Shown here piece by piece: positions 33,546-43,164 of a stretch of DNA of 64,000 nt. The stretch is from Microbacterium sp. YJN-G (GTDB taxonomy: Bacteria > Actinomycetota > Actinomycetes > Actinomycetales > Microbacteriaceae). The stretch covers positions 744,001-808,000 of the forward strand of contig NZ_CP060402.1 of assembly GCF_015040615.1 (NCBI RefSeq), read 5' to 3'. The position numbers and the translations under genes are program-made. The notes beneath the pieces were generated by a model that did not search any database, was not told the origin of the DNA, and was given only the letters and a program-made list of their open reading frames with translations. Positions within the stretch are counted from its first letter, which is position 1; every line of letters begins with the position of its first letter.

Positions 33546-36500
33546 GTGACGATGTCCGCCCCCGATGACCGGAACCGCAGGGTTCGGGTCGCACACCACA
33601 GAGACCGGGGGCGCATCCGCGCTCTCGCCATGACCACCGCCTTCGGCCTGGGCTTCGGCTCGCTGATCGTGGCGCCGGCGGCCTTCGCCAGCGTCGACGG
33701 CACCGGCGTGGTCATCAGCGAAGCGGCGCTGTCCGGAGGCAGCTCCGGCGCGGCCTTCAAGAACAAGTTCATCGAGCTGTACAACCCGACCGGCGCCGAC
33801 ATCACCCTCGACGGGATGTCGCTGCAGTACCGTGCCGCAGGCACGACCACCGCGTTCACCGGCATCGCCGCCCTCTCGGGCGTGATCCCGCCCGGCGGCT
33901 ACTTCCTCGTGCAGGCCAACAGCAACGGCACCACCGGCGCGGCACTGCCCACCCCGGATGTCGTGAGCTCGCTCACCCCGAGCGGCACCACCGGCACGCT
34001 CGCCCTGGTCAGCGGCACCGCCGCCATCAACCCGGGCACCGGGTCTCTCGTCGGCGTCGACGGCATCGTCGACCTGCTCGGCTACGGCGGATCGAACACC
34101 TTCGAGACGGCGCTGGCCCCTGCTCCCACCAGCAACAGCAGCGCCCCGTCGATGAACCGCACCGACGGAGCCGACACTGACGACAACAGCGCCGACTTCA
34201 CCCTGTCCGCCACCATCACCCCGACCAACTCGAAGGGCGAGACTGAGGCTCCCGGCACCGACCCGGAGCCCGACCCCGAGCCGCAGCCGACCGAGAAGGT
34301 CGCGATCGCCGCGGTGCAGGGCACCGGCGCGACTTCGCCGCTGGCCGGCCAGAAGGTCACGGTCGAGGGGGTCATCACCGCCGATCACCGCACCGGAGGG
34401 TACGCCGGCGTCGTCATCCAGACGCAGGGCTCCGGAGGCGCCGACGACAAGACGCCCGGCGCATCCGACGGCCTGTTCGTGTACCTGAACGGCAAGACCG
34501 TCCCCAGCGCGATCGGCGACCTCGTGACGGTCACCGGCACGGTGAGCGAGTACTTCGGTCAGACGCAGATCACCCCGGCATCCGCCGCGGACGTCGCGCT
34601 CGTGACCGCCGGTGTCGGCGTCCCGGCCGCCACCGCGCTGCCGGCCACCGTCGTCGGCGCCGACCGCGAGCAGTACGAGAGCATGCTCGTGCAGCCCACG
34701 GGTGACTACCTCGTCGCCTCCAGCCACCAGCTCTACAACTACGGCACGCTCTGGCTGAACCCCGGCGAGCTCAACGTGAAGAGCACCGAGCTCGAGCGTC
34801 CCGGCGCCGAGGCGGATGCCATCGCAGCCGCCAACCGCGCCGACCGCATCCTGCTCGACGACGGCTACGGCGTCCAGATCAGCAACGCCGCCCACCCGGG
34901 CAACCAGCCGTACTTCACGAAGGACGTCGTGGTGCGCAACGGCGACGCGGTCGACTTCGGCGACCGCGCGTTCGTGCTGCAGTACGGCTTCGACGACTGG
35001 CGTCTGCAGCCGGTCGTGCCGCTGAACAGCACGTCGCCGGCGGAGCAGAAGGTGTCGTTCACGACGAACAACCCGCGTCCCGAGGTGCCGTCGGTCGGCG
35101 GCGATGTGCAGGTCGCGTCGTTCAACGTCTACAACTACTTCACGACGCTGAGCGGCGAGAACTCCGACGCGCGCGGTGCGGACGATGCGGCGCAGTTCGC
35201 GATCCAGAAGTCGAAGATCGTCTCGGCGATCAACGCGCTCGACGCCGAGATCGTTTCGCTCATGGAGATCGAGAACTCGATCAGGTTCGGCGACCCGATC
35301 GACACGGCCCTCGCCGACCTCGTCGACGGGCTCAATGCCGAGGCGGGCAGCGAGGAGTGGGCCTTCGTGCCGACCCCGGACGCCCTCGCCGATGCGGCGA
35401 CCACGGACTTCATCACCAACGCGATCATCTACCGGAAGGATGCGGTGACGCCCGAGGGTGACAGCGCGACCATCACCGATGAGACCGTCTGGGGCAACGC
35501 CCGCGAGCCGATCGCCCAGGCGTTCGACGTCGACGGGCGCACGGTGACCGTCGTCGCCAACCACTTCAAGTCGAAGTCGGGCAGCGGCACCCAGCCGGCC
35601 GACGGCCAGGGCTTCTTCAACGACGACCGCGTCAAGCAGGCTCAGTCGCTGCTGGCGTTCACCGAGCAGCTCGCGGCCGACAGCGGCAGCGACGACATGC
35701 TGCTGATCGGCGACTTCAACGCGTACAGCCACGAAGACCCGATCGACGTGTTCACGTCGCAGGGCTGGGTCGACACGGTGTCGGCGAAGGCCGCAGGGCA
35801 GTACACGTACACGTTCGACGGCGAGCTCGGCTCGCTCGACCACGTGATCGCATCGCCCTCGCTGGCCGCCTCGATCACCGGCGCGGGCGTGTGGACGATC
35901 AACTCGCCGGAGTGGAGCGACCGCGGCTACGCGTTCGGTGCCACCGAGTCGGGCACGCCGTTCCGCTCCAGCGACCACGACCCGATCCTCGTCGGCGTCT
36001 CGGCCACCGAGCCGCCGGCCAGCATCGACATCGTCACGATCAACGACTTCCACGGTCGTATCGAGGCCGACGGCGCCGCCGCCGGCGCCGCGGTGCTCGC
36101 CGGAGCCGTGCAGTCTGTGCGCGACGCGAACCCGAACACGATCTTCGCCGCCGCCGGCGACCTGATCGGTGCGTCGACGTTCACCTCGTTCATCCAGGAC
36201 GACAACCCCACGATCGACGCGCTCAACGCCGCCGGGCTCGATGTGAGCGCGGCCGGCAACCACGAGTTCGACAAGGGCTGGGCCGACCTGCGCGACCGCG
36301 TGCAGGACCGCGCCGACTGGGAGTACATCTCCTCGAACGTGTTCCTCACCGAGACCGGAGAGCCCGCGCTCGCCCCGGCCTGGGTCAAGGAGCTCGACGG
36401 TGTGCGCGTCGGCTTCGTCGGAGCAGTAACCGAAGATCTCGGCACGCTCGTCTCGCCGGACGGCATCCGCGATCTCGAGGTGCGCAGCATCGTCGACTCC

Positions 36501-38216
36501 GTGAACGCCGTCGCCGACGACCTGCGTGACGGCGACGCCGCCAACGGCGAGGCCGATGTGGTCATCCTGCTCGTGCACGAGGGGGCGACGACCAAGGAGG
36601 TCGGCAGCATCACGCCCGAATCGCCGCTCGGCGAGATCGTCTACGGCGTCGATGGCGACGTGGACGCGATCGTCTCGGCTCACACGCACCTCGCGTACAA
36701 CCACGTCATCGACGGCCGCCCGGTCGTCTCGGCCGGTCAGTACGGCGAGAACATGGGCGTGATGAACCTCCAGGTCGATCGCGAGACCAAGGAGCTCGTG
36801 TCGATCGTCAATGAGGTCCGGCCGCTCGCGCATCAGGAGACCAGGGAGGACGGCTCGAAGTTCTGGGTGCCGAACTACCCGGCCGTCGCCGAGGTGCAGT
36901 CGATCGTCGACACCGCCAAGCAGGAGGCCGATGTGCTCGGCGCCGTCAAGGTCGGCGACATCACGGCGGACTTCAACCGCGCCCGCCAGAGCGACGGCAA
37001 GACCGAGAACCGCGGTGGCGAATCGACCATCGGCAACTTCGTCGCCGACGTGCAGAAGTGGGCGACCGGTGCACAGATCGCGCTGATGAACCCGGGTGGC
37101 CTCCGCGCCAACCTCACGTACGCGTCGAGCGGCGGGAGCGACCCGGCGGGCAACGTGACCTACCGCGAGGCGGCGACGGTGCAGCCGTTCGCCAACACGC
37201 TGGTCACGCTGAACCTCACCGGTGCGCAGCTGAAGAACGTGCTCGAGGAGCAGTGGCAGCCCGCCGACGCCTCGCGTCCGTTCCTCAAGCTCGGCGTCTC
37301 GGAGGGTCTGGTGTACACCTACGACCCGACCGCGGCCGCCGGCTCGCGCATCACCTCGATCACCCTGAACGGCACGGCCATCGATCCGGCACAGACCTAC
37401 CTGGTCGTGGCGAACTCGTTCCTGGCCGCGGGCGGCGACAACTTCGCCACCCTCGCCGAGGGCACCGACAAGAAGGACACCGGCAAGATCGACCTGCAGT
37501 CGATGGTGGACTGGTTCACGGCCAACAAGACCGCGACGCCCGACCTCGGCCAGCGTGCCGTGGGCGCCGTGATCACCCCGGCCGCCACCGAGTACGCCGC
37601 GGGCGAGCAGGTCACCGTGGCGCTGTCGTCGCTGGCGTTCAGCGCCGGCGAGGCCGCACCGACCGAGGTCGAGTTCCGCCTGGGCGACACGGTGCTCGGC
37701 ACCGCGCCGGTCACGACCACCGTGGTCGACGCGTTCGACGAGGCCGGGACGGCGAGCTTCTCCTTCGAGGTGCCGGCGGATGCCGAGGGCAAGACCCTCA
37801 CCGCCACGCCGAACGTCGGTGAGACCGTCGCACTGCCTGCGGCGTTCGCCGGTTCCGACGCGGAGCCCGGCCCCTTCGAGGGCACGATCGAGCTCGACTC
37901 GTGGAAGGTCCGCGCGGGCGGCGAGATGACGATCAGCGGCGAGGGCTACACGCCCGGTGAGACCGTGACCGTCGAGCTGCGCCCGAAGAAGGGCGACACG
38001 ATCGCCCTCAGCGAGATCGTGGTCGGCGACGACGGCGCCTTCGAGGAGTCCGTCACCGTGCCGCGCAGCGTCCACCCCGGCAAGCACACCCTCGCGGTGT
38101 CGCAGGCCGACGGCGACGAGGCCACCCAGACGGTCCACGTGAACCGCGCCGGCGGTTCGGGAGGCCCGGGCGGCTGGCTGCGCGACCTGATCGAGTGGAT
38201 CACCGGACTGTCCTGA
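33546..38216 (+). CDS. Secreted ExeM/NucH-type nuclease fused to 5'-nucleotidase
   Basis: A 1556-residue exported enzyme for extracellular nucleic acid use. Order: signal peptide (1-48, ending AFA); lamin-tail-like domain (50-200); acidic linker; OB-like domain (245-345); endonuclease/exonuclease/phosphatase domain (520-800: VQVASFNVYNYF, SLMEIENS, LLIGDFNAYSHED, SSDHDPILVG); calcineurin-like phosphatase (826-1100: TINDFHGRIEADG, AAGDLIGAST, AAGNHEFDKG, VSAHTHLAYNHVI); 5'-nucleotidase C-domain (1115-1330); two beta-sandwich domains (1340-1540). It could cut DNA and dephosphorylate the nucleotides. No LPXTG or helix ends it, so it is probably released. GTG start after GAGGAG. An antisense open frame of similar length is a shadow. 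Confidence 0.93.
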   Translation: MTMSAPDDRNRRVRVAHHRDRGRIRALAMTTAFGLGFGSLIVAPAAFASVDGTGVVISEAALSGGSSGAAFKNKFIELYNPTGADITLDGMSLQYRAAGTTTAFTGIAALSGVIPPGGYFLVQANSNGTTGAALPTPDVVSSLTPSGTTGTLALVSGTAAINPGTGSLVGVDGIVDLLGYGGSNTFETALAPAPTSNSSAPSMNRTDGADTDDNSADFTLSATITPTNSKGETEAPGTDPEPDPEPQPTEKVAIAAVQGTGATSPLAGQKVTVEGVITADHRTGGYAGVVIQTQGSGGADDKTPGASDGLFVYLNGKTVPSAIGDLVTVTGTVSEYFGQTQITPASAADVALVTAGVGVPAATALPATVVGADREQYESMLVQPTGDYLVASSHQLYNYGTLWLNPGELNVKSTELERPGAEADAIAAANRADRILLDDGYGVQISNAAHPGNQPYFTKDVVVRNGDAVDFGDRAFVLQYGFDDWRLQPVVPLNSTSPAEQKVSFTTNNPRPEVPSVGGDVQVASFNVYNYFTTLSGENSDARGADDAAQFAIQKSKIVSAINALDAEIVSLMEIENSIRFGDPIDTALADLVDGLNAEAGSEEWAFVPTPDALADAATTDFITNAIIYRKDAVTPEGDSATITDETVWGNAREPIAQAFDVDGRTVTVVANHFKSKSGSGTQPADGQGFFNDDRVKQAQSLLAFTEQLAADSGSDDMLLIGDFNAYSHEDPIDVFTSQGWVDTVSAKAAGQYTYTFDGELGSLDHVIASPSLAASITGAGVWTINSPEWSDRGYAFGATESGTPFRSSDHDPILVGVSATEPPASIDIVTINDFHGRIEADGAAAGAAVLAGAVQSVRDANPNTIFAAAGDLIGASTFTSFIQDDNPTIDALNAAGLDVSAAGNHEFDKGWADLRDRVQDRADWEYISSNVFLTETGEPALAPAWVKELDGVRVGFVGAVTEDLGTLVSPDGIRDLEVRSIVDSVNAVADDLRDGDAANGEADVVILLVHEGATTKEVGSITPESPLGEIVYGVDGDVDAIVSAHTHLAYNHVIDGRPVVSAGQYGENMGVMNLQVDRETKELVSIVNEVRPLAHQETREDGSKFWVPNYPAVAEVQSIVDTAKQEADVLGAVKVGDITADFNRARQSDGKTENRGGESTIGNFVADVQKWATGAQIALMNPGGLRANLTYASSGGSDPAGNVTYREAATVQPFANTLVTLNLTGAQLKNVLEEQWQPADASRPFLKLGVSEGLVYTYDPTAAAGSRITSITLNGTAIDPAQTYLVVANSFLAAGGDNFATLAEGTDKKDTGKIDLQSMVDWFTANKTATPDLGQRAVGAVITPAATEYAAGEQVTVALSSLAFSAGEAAPTEVEFRLGDTVLGTAPVTTTVVDAFDEAGTASFSFEVPADAEGKTLTATPNVGETVALPAAFAGSDAEPGPFEGTIELDSWKVRAGGEMTISGEGYTPGETVTVELRPKKGDTIALSEIVVGDDGAFEESVTVPRSVHPGKHTLAVSQADGDEATQTVHVNRAGGSGGPGGWLRDLIEWITGLS

Positions 38217-38242
38217 CCAGACTGCTCTGATAGGGCAACCGA

Positions 38243-38280
38243 CGACGCCCGTCGTGGACCTCGAATCCACGGCGGGTGTC
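38243..38280 (+). terminator. Hairpin after nuclease/nucleotidase gene
   Basis: Imperfect stem GACGCCCGTCGTGGA / TCCACGGCGGGTGTC with a seven-base loop. Confidence 0.6.
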
Positions 38281-38318
38281 GCTGTTCACGCGGCGGCGGG
38301 CGCACGGCATCCGCCGTC

Positions 38319-38324
38319 TAGACT
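38319..38324 (+). promoter_or_regulatory. -10 box of leaderless DUF3817 transcript
   Basis: TAGACT, six bases (GGAGGC), then ATG at 38331. Confidence 0.6.
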
Positions 38325-38330
38325 GGAGGC

Positions 38331-38798
38331 ATGCCCGAGCCCAGAGTCGCCAGCTTCCCGGCGATCCGCGGAGCGCTGAAGTTCTATCAGATCGCCTCGA
38401 TCATCACCGGCGTCATGCTGCTGCTGCTCGTCGCCGAGATGGTGCTGAAGTACACGCCGATCGGCCTCGAACTCTTCCTCGGCGGGTCCGGCGGATTCCT
38501 GTGGTTCGCCGAGGTCGTCGAGGGGCCCGAGGGCCTCGAATCGACCGGCGACGGACTGAACGTGTCGCTGGGCATCCTCATCGCGCACGGCTGGTTCTAC
38601 GTCGTGTACCTCTTCGCGTGCTTCCGGATGTGGAGTCTGATGCGCTGGCGGTTCCCGCGGTTCATCATGCTCGCCCTCGGCGGCGTCATCCCGCTCCTGT
38701 CGTTCTTCATGGAGACGCGCGTCGCGCGCGATGTGAAGGCCTATCTCTCCACTCGTGAGACCGCCGAGGTCTCCGCCGCCACGGAAGGTGCCCGTTGA
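38331..38798 (+). CDS. DUF3817 membrane protein
   Basis: A 155-residue protein with three to four helices. The DUF3817 pattern is recognisable: [20 protein letters not shown], then [40 protein letters not shown] and [10 protein letters not shown]. Function unknown; the family often lies beside guaA, as here. Its stop overlaps the TTG start of guaA by four bases, so the two are co-translated. Confidence 0.82.
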   Translation: MPEPRVASFPAIRGALKFYQIASIITGVMLLLLVAEMVLKYTPIGLELFLGGSGGFLWFAEVVEGPEGLESTGDGLNVSLGILIAHGWFYVVYLFACFRMWSLMRWRFPRFIMLALGGVIPLLSFFMETRVARDVKAYLSTRETAEVSAATEGAR

Positions 38799-40381
38799 CC
38801 GAACAGACCGAGACCCAGCAGCGCCCCGCGCTGGTCGTCGACTTCGGCGCGCAGTACGCGCAGCTGATCGCCCGCCGCGTCCGCGAGGCGGGCGTGTACA
38901 GCGAGATCGTCCCGCACACCGCGACCGCCGATGAGATTGCGGCGAAGAACCCCGTCGCGATCATCCTCTCCGGCGGCCCCTCGTCGGTGTACGAGGACGG
39001 CGCGCCCAAGCTCGACCCGGCGGTCTTCGACCTCGGCATCCCGACGCTGGGCATCTGCTACGGATTCCAGTACATGGCGCAGACCCTCGGCGGCGAGGTC
39101 GCGAACACGGGGCTGCGCGAGTACGGCGCCACCGACGCGCACATCTCGGCGACCGAGAGCACCCTGCTGGGCGGCCAGCCCGCCGAGCAGAACGTGTGGA
39201 TGAGCCACGGCGACCAGGTCTCGCGCGCCCCCGAGGGCTTCGACGTGCTCGCCACCACGGATGCCACCAACGTGGCCGCCTTCGCCGACGAGTCGCGCCG
39301 CTTCTACGGCGTGCAGTGGCACCCCGAGGTCAAGCACTCCGACCACGGCCAGGCGATCATCGAGAACTTCCTGCACAAGGGAGCGGGCCTGTCCGCCGAC
39401 TGGAACAGCGACAACGTGATCGCCGAGCAGATCGAGCGCATCCGCGAGCAGGTCGGCGACGCCCGCGTCATCTCGGCGCTCTCCGGCGGCGTGGACTCCG
39501 CGGTCTCGACCGCGCTCGTGCACCGCGCGATCGGCGACCAGCTGACCGCCGTGTTCGTCGACCACGGTCTGCTGCGCAAGGGCGAGCGCGAGCAGGTCGA
39601 GAAGGACTACGTCGAGTCCACCGGCGTGCGCCTGATCACGGTCGACGCTGTCGACACCTTCCTCGGCCACCTCGCCGGCGTCACCGACCCCGAGACCAAG
39701 CGCAAGATCATCGGCCGCGAGTTCATTCGCGCCTTCGAGCAGGTGCAGCGCGACCTCGTCGAAGAGGCCAAGGCGACCGGCGGAGCGCCGGTGAAGTTCC
39801 TCGTGCAGGGCACCCTGTACCCCGACGTCGTCGAGTCCGGCGGCGGTGCGGGCACCGCGAACATCAAGTCGCACCACAACGTCGGTGGCCTGCCCGACGA
39901 CCTCGACTTCGAGCTGGTCGAGCCGCTGCGCGCCCTCTTCAAGGACGAGGTGCGTGCGATCGGCCGCGAGCTCGGCATCCCCGAGGCCATCGTCGGACGC
40001 CAGCCGTTCCCCGGCCCTGGCCTCGGCATCCGCATCATCGGCGAGGTCACCCGCGAGCGCCTCGAGGTGCTGCGCGAGGCCGACGCGATCGCCCGTGAGG
40101 AGCTCACGAAGGCGGGTCTGGACCAGGCGATCTGGCAGTGCCCCGTCGTGCTGCTCGCCGACGTGCGCTCGGTGGGCGTGCAGGGCGACGGTCGCACCTA
40201 CGGTCACCCGATCGTGCTGCGCCCGGTCTCCAGTGAAGACGCCATGACGGCCGACTGGACCCGCCTGCCCTACGACGTGCTCGCCCGCATCTCGAACCGC
40301 ATCACCAACGAGGTGCGCGAGGTCAACCGGGTCGTGCTCGACGTCACCTCGAAGCCACCGGCGACCATCGAGTGGGAGTGA
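38795..40381 (+). CDS. guaA: GMP synthase (glutamine-hydrolysing) GuaA
   Basis: Converts XMP to GMP with glutamine, 528 residues. Glutaminase domain: [20 protein letters not shown], oxyanion loop [15 protein letters not shown], nucleophile in [11 protein letters not shown], catalytic His in [13 protein letters not shown]-pyrophosphatase domain: [15 protein letters not shown]. Dimerisation domain: [16 protein letters not shown], ending [10 protein letters not shown]. The start is TTG at 38795, coupled to the DUF3817 gene (TTGA overlap). All key residues are present. Confidence 0.97.
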   Translation: MTEQTETQQRPALVVDFGAQYAQLIARRVREAGVYSEIVPHTATADEIAAKNPVAIILSGGPSSVYEDGAPKLDPAVFDLGIPTLGICYGFQYMAQTLGGEVANTGLREYGATDAHISATESTLLGGQPAEQNVWMSHGDQVSRAPEGFDVLATTDATNVAAFADESRRFYGVQWHPEVKHSDHGQAIIENFLHKGAGLSADWNSDNVIAEQIERIREQVGDARVISALSGGVDSAVSTALVHRAIGDQLTAVFVDHGLLRKGEREQVEKDYVESTGVRLITVDAVDTFLGHLAGVTDPETKRKIIGREFIRAFEQVQRDLVEEAKATGGAPVKFLVQGTLYPDVVESGGGAGTANIKSHHNVGGLPDDLDFELVEPLRALFKDEVRAIGRELGIPEAIVGRQPFPGPGLGIRIIGEVTRERLEVLREADAIAREELTKAGLDQAIWQCPVVLLADVRSVGVQGDGRTYGHPIVLRPVSSEDAMTADWTRLPYDVLARISNRITNEVREVNRVVLDVTSKPPATIEWE

Positions 40382-40480
40382 GCGCTGTTGCGGGGTTCCG
40401 CGTCGGGCCAGTCGGTCCCTGAGCAGGGCCCACACGCCCCCGAGGCTCCGAGCGGCGCGGAGCGACGCTCGGAGGGGGGC

Positions 40481-41899
40481 GTGGGGATCGAAGGGTTCCC
40501 CGACGCGGCGTTTCTCGTGCTGTCGAGCCGGCTGATCCCCGACCTCGACGGCGGGTACACGATCGCCACCGCGGCTCGCGCCAGGCAGCTGGCGGAGCGC
40601 GGCGCGGATGTGCAGATCGTCACCGTCGACCCGGGCACGGCGTCGGCGCACGCCGCGCACCGCGAGGAGTTCCTCCGAAGGGGGATGCTGCCGGTGAGCG
40701 TGCCGCTGCGGAACCTCTTCGACGAGGCCGTGGCGCCCGACGGGGGAGCGGCGGGATGGCTGCGCGATGCGGTTGCCGCTGCCGCTGCTGCGGCATCCGA
40801 TACTGCGGTTGCCGCTGATGCGGCATCCGATCACCCCGGTGGGACGGCGGCCGTCGCGAGCGAGTATCGCGAGCTGACGGATGCCGCGGGCCGGCGCTAT
40901 GCGGCCCTGCCCGTGATCCAGGGGAACCCGGACTGGCATCTGAGCACCGCCCCCGTGATCGTGTACGACGCAGACGGCGCGACGGCGGGCACGCTGCCCG
41001 GTTTCGGCGGACTGTACCGCGCCTGGCTCGCGCACCTCGCCGGCGAGACCGACCGGCCCGTCGTGGTGATCTGCGAGTCGCGGCAGCTCGGTGAGCTGCT
41101 GGCGGGCTGGTCGCACCCGCGGGTGCGCATCGTCCACGCGATCCACACCATGCACCTCGAGCCGCCGTACACACCGGATGCTCCGCTGAACGCCCTGTGG
41201 ACCCGCTGGTTCGCGATCAGCGACCGCTTCGATGCGGTGCTGTGGCCCACGCAGGCGCAGCGCGACGACGTCGAGGCCCGCTTCGGCGACGCTGCGGTGA
41301 ACCTCGTGGCGCCGCACGGCATCCCGCTCCCGCCTGTCGACGATGACGCACGCGAGCCCGGCCTCGTCGTCAGCGTCTCGCGGCTCGCGCCCGGCAAGCG
41401 CATCGACCACCTCGTGCGCGCCTTCCTCGCCGCCGACGTGCCGGGCACGCGGCTGGAGATCTGGGGCGACGGGCCGTCGACGGCATCCCTCACCGCACTC
41501 GTCGAATCGCTCGACACCGGCGGCCGGGTGCGGCTGATGGGTCACACCGATGACCCGGCCGCCGTGCTGCGCCGCGCAGCGCTGATGGTCACCTCGACCG
41601 CGTTCGAGGGACAGGGGCTGTCGATCGTCGAGGCGCTCGCAGCCGGCTGCCCCGTGGTCGCCTATGACGTGCGCTACGGACCCGGCGACGCGCTGCGTCG
41701 CGGGGGAGGGCTGCTGGTCCCGTCGGGTGATGAGGCGGCGCTGGCCGACGGCATCCGCCGGGTGATGACGGATGCTGCGCTGCGGACGCGCCTGGCCGCC
41801 GAGGCGCCTCAGGCGGCCTCCGCCTGGAGCGAGGATGCCGCGATGACCGCCCTCGCCGCCGCCGTCCGCACGGCGCTGGCCGGCGCTCCGCGCCGCTGA
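40481..41899 (+). CDS. GT4-type glycosyltransferase
   Basis: A 472-residue cytoplasmic glycosyltransferase with the GT-B fold. N-terminal SSRLIPDLDGGYTIATAARA, C-terminal LVVSVSRLAPGKRIDHLVRA, IWGDGPSTASLTALVESLDT, RVRLMGHTDDPAAVLRRAAL and the EX7E-type MVTSTAFEGQGLSIVEALAA. These resemble poly-glycerol/ribitol-phosphate glycosyltransferases and other GT4 enzymes; donor and acceptor are unknown. GTG at 40481 follows GGAGGGG; an in-frame TTG at 40388 would prepend low-complexity residues encoded by a repeat-like stretch (40405-40480). An alanine-rich loop lies near residues 90-110. Confidence 0.8.
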   Translation: MGIEGFPDAAFLVLSSRLIPDLDGGYTIATAARARQLAERGADVQIVTVDPGTASAHAAHREEFLRRGMLPVSVPLRNLFDEAVAPDGGAAGWLRDAVAAAAAAASDTAVAADAASDHPGGTAAVASEYRELTDAAGRRYAALPVIQGNPDWHLSTAPVIVYDADGATAGTLPGFGGLYRAWLAHLAGETDRPVVVICESRQLGELLAGWSHPRVRIVHAIHTMHLEPPYTPDAPLNALWTRWFAISDRFDAVLWPTQAQRDDVEARFGDAAVNLVAPHGIPLPPVDDDAREPGLVVSVSRLAPGKRIDHLVRAFLAADVPGTRLEIWGDGPSTASLTALVESLDTGGRVRLMGHTDDPAAVLRRAALMVTSTAFEGQGLSIVEALAAGCPVVAYDVRYGPGDALRRGGGLLVPSGDEAALADGIRRVMTDAALRTRLAAEAPQAASAWSEDAAMTALAAAVRTALAGAPRR

Positions 41900-41929
41900 G
41901 GGCCCGCCGCTTTGCGCACCCGCCAGGTG

Positions 41930-41935
41930 TATCCT
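41930..41935 (+). promoter_or_regulatory. -10 box of leaderless vapBC transcript
   Basis: TATCCT, six bases, then ATG at 41942. Confidence 0.6.
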
Positions 41936-41941
41936 TGGTGT

Positions 41942-42163
41942 ATGAGCCGCACGAACATCGACATCGACGATGACCTCGTGAGCGAGGTCATGCAGCGCTA
42001 CAGCCTGACCACCAAGAAGGACGCAGTGAACTTCGCGCTGCGCCGGCTGGTCGGTGTGCCGCTGACGAAGGAGTTCCTGCTCAGCATGGAAGGCTCGGGC
42101 TGGGACGGCGATCTCGACGAGATGCGAGATGATGCTCCCCGCGAGGCCTGGGCGCGCCAGTGA
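41942..42163 (+). CDS. vapB: VapB-type antitoxin
   Basis: A 73-residue antitoxin that would bind the toxin and the operon promoter. The N-terminal half is a ribbon-helix-helix pattern ([20 protein letters not shown], then [18 protein letters not shown]), typical of VapB partners of PIN toxins. The acidic C-terminal half ([20 protein letters not shown]) is the likely toxin-binding tail. The start at 41942 fits the leaderless -10 box; an earlier in-frame ATG at 41912 would add an unrelated decapeptide. It overlaps vapC by four bases (GTGA). Confidence 0.9.
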   Translation: MSRTNIDIDDDLVSEVMQRYSLTTKKDAVNFALRRLVGVPLTKEFLLSMEGSGWDGDLDEMRDDAPREAWARQ

Positions 42164-42558
42164 TCCTCATCGACACCTCCGCGTGGATCGATTATCTTCG
42201 CGCGGCTCGGACCGAGGCGCATTTCGAGGTTCGGTCAGTGTTGCAGTCGGATGCTGATGTTCGGATCAGTGAGCCGATCATCATGGAGCTCGTCGCCGGG
42301 TCGAGGGGCAATGAGGTGGGAATCGAGGCGCTGGTCGACGGGCTTCCCCTGCTTCCCATCGAGCCCGGTCTGGACTTCCGCGCAGCGGGCGAGCTGTTCC
42401 GTGCGTCGCGTGCCAATGGACATCCGATCCGCAGCCTCGTCGACTGCCTGATCGCGGCGATCGCGATGCGGCACGGCGCAACTCTTCTCCACAAGGATCG
42501 CGACTTCACCTTCCTCGCCGAGATCAGCCCGCTGAAGCTGCACTCGCCGTCGGCGTGA
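42160..42558 (+). CDS. vapC: VapC-type PIN-domain ribonuclease toxin
   Basis: A 132-residue PIN nuclease. The metal-binding acids are in place: Asp5 ([12 protein letters not shown]), Glu43 ([11 protein letters not shown]), Asp95 ([20 protein letters not shown]) and Asp113/Asp115 (KDRDF). Such toxins cleave tRNA or rRNA. GTG start in the overlap with vapB. All residues look functional. The pair sits between a glycosyltransferase and the ECF42 unit, with no sign of a mobile element. Confidence 0.92.
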   Translation: MILIDTSAWIDYLRAARTEAHFEVRSVLQSDADVRISEPIIMELVAGSRGNEVGIEALVDGLPLLPIEPGLDFRAAGELFRASRANGHPIRSLVDCLIAAIAMRHGATLLHKDRDFTFLAEISPLKLHSPSA

Positions 42559-42646
42559 CTCATGCTGTCCGAGACTGCGCACCCGGCGCGCCACGGCCAG
42601 CCCCCGCAACCCCCGGAAAAAGAATCTCAGAAAAATCCTGCGCCGA

Positions 42647-42676
42647 TGTCGATCCGACGTCTTCTCGTTCGACGTC
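42647..42676 (+). promoter_or_regulatory. Probable ECF42 promoter of yciI-sigma operon
   Basis: TGTCGA, exactly 17 bases, CGACGTC, some 60 bases before the yciI start. From memory, this resembles the target motif described for ECF42 sigma factors (TGTCGA at -35 and a CGA-type -10). It would make the sigma factor self-activating. The spacer holds another copy of CGACGTCTTC. Confidence 0.6.
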
Positions 42677-42736
42677 TTCAGTGAGAGGGTCGAGAAGCGG
42701 CCCTCCGATCGCGAACACCGACCAAGGAGACACATC

Positions 42737-43162
42737 ATGAAGTTCATGCTGATCATGCGCGCAAACGACGAGGGTGTGAAGGCGTACCAGGACATCCCGT
42801 TCGAGCAGATCATCGAGGCGATGGGCAAGTACAACGAGTCGATGATGAAGGCCGGAGTGCTGCTGGCAGGCGAGGGCCTGACCGACGCGGCCGAGGGCTT
42901 CGTCGTCGACTTCAGCGCCGAGACGCCGCTCATCACCGACGGCCCCTACGGCGAGACCAAGGAGCTGTTCAACGGCTTCTGGATCATCGAGACCGCCACC
43001 CGCGAAGAGGCCGCAGAGTGGGCGAGCCGTGCCCCGCTCGGCCCCGGCGCCTTCCTCGAGGTGCGCCGCGTCACCGAGATGGAGGACTTCCCGCAGGACA
43101 ACGAGTGGATCGAGAAGGAGGCGGGCTGGCGCGACGAGCAGGCACAGCGCGCGCAGGGCTGA
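42737..43162 (+). CDS. YCII-related (DGPF) protein
   Basis: A 141-residue YCII/DGPF-domain protein. MKFMLIMRANDEGVKAYQDI at the start and ITDGPYGETKELFNGFWIIE in the middle (the DGPF-like DGPYGE motif) are diagnostic. Such proteins regularly lie next to ECF42 sigma factors as their presumed targets or partners. Biochemical role unknown. AAGGAG precedes the ATG. Two bases separate the stop from the sigma gene. Confidence 0.9.
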   Translation: MKFMLIMRANDEGVKAYQDIPFEQIIEAMGKYNESMMKAGVLLAGEGLTDAAEGFVVDFSAETPLITDGPYGETKELFNGFWIIETATREEAAEWASRAPLGPGAFLEVRRVTEMEDFPQDNEWIEKEAGWRDEQAQRAQG

Positions 43163-43164
43163 CC

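Noticed and set aside
33459..38270. A very long open frame on the minus strand
   Set aside because: It is antisense to the nuclease/5'-nucleotidase; the plus strand shows clear domains and motifs, and the antisense product is rich in low-complexity Arg/Gly/Val.
38741..41545. A 934-residue minus-strand frame
   Set aside because: Shadow of guaA and the glycosyltransferase, with no motif of its own.
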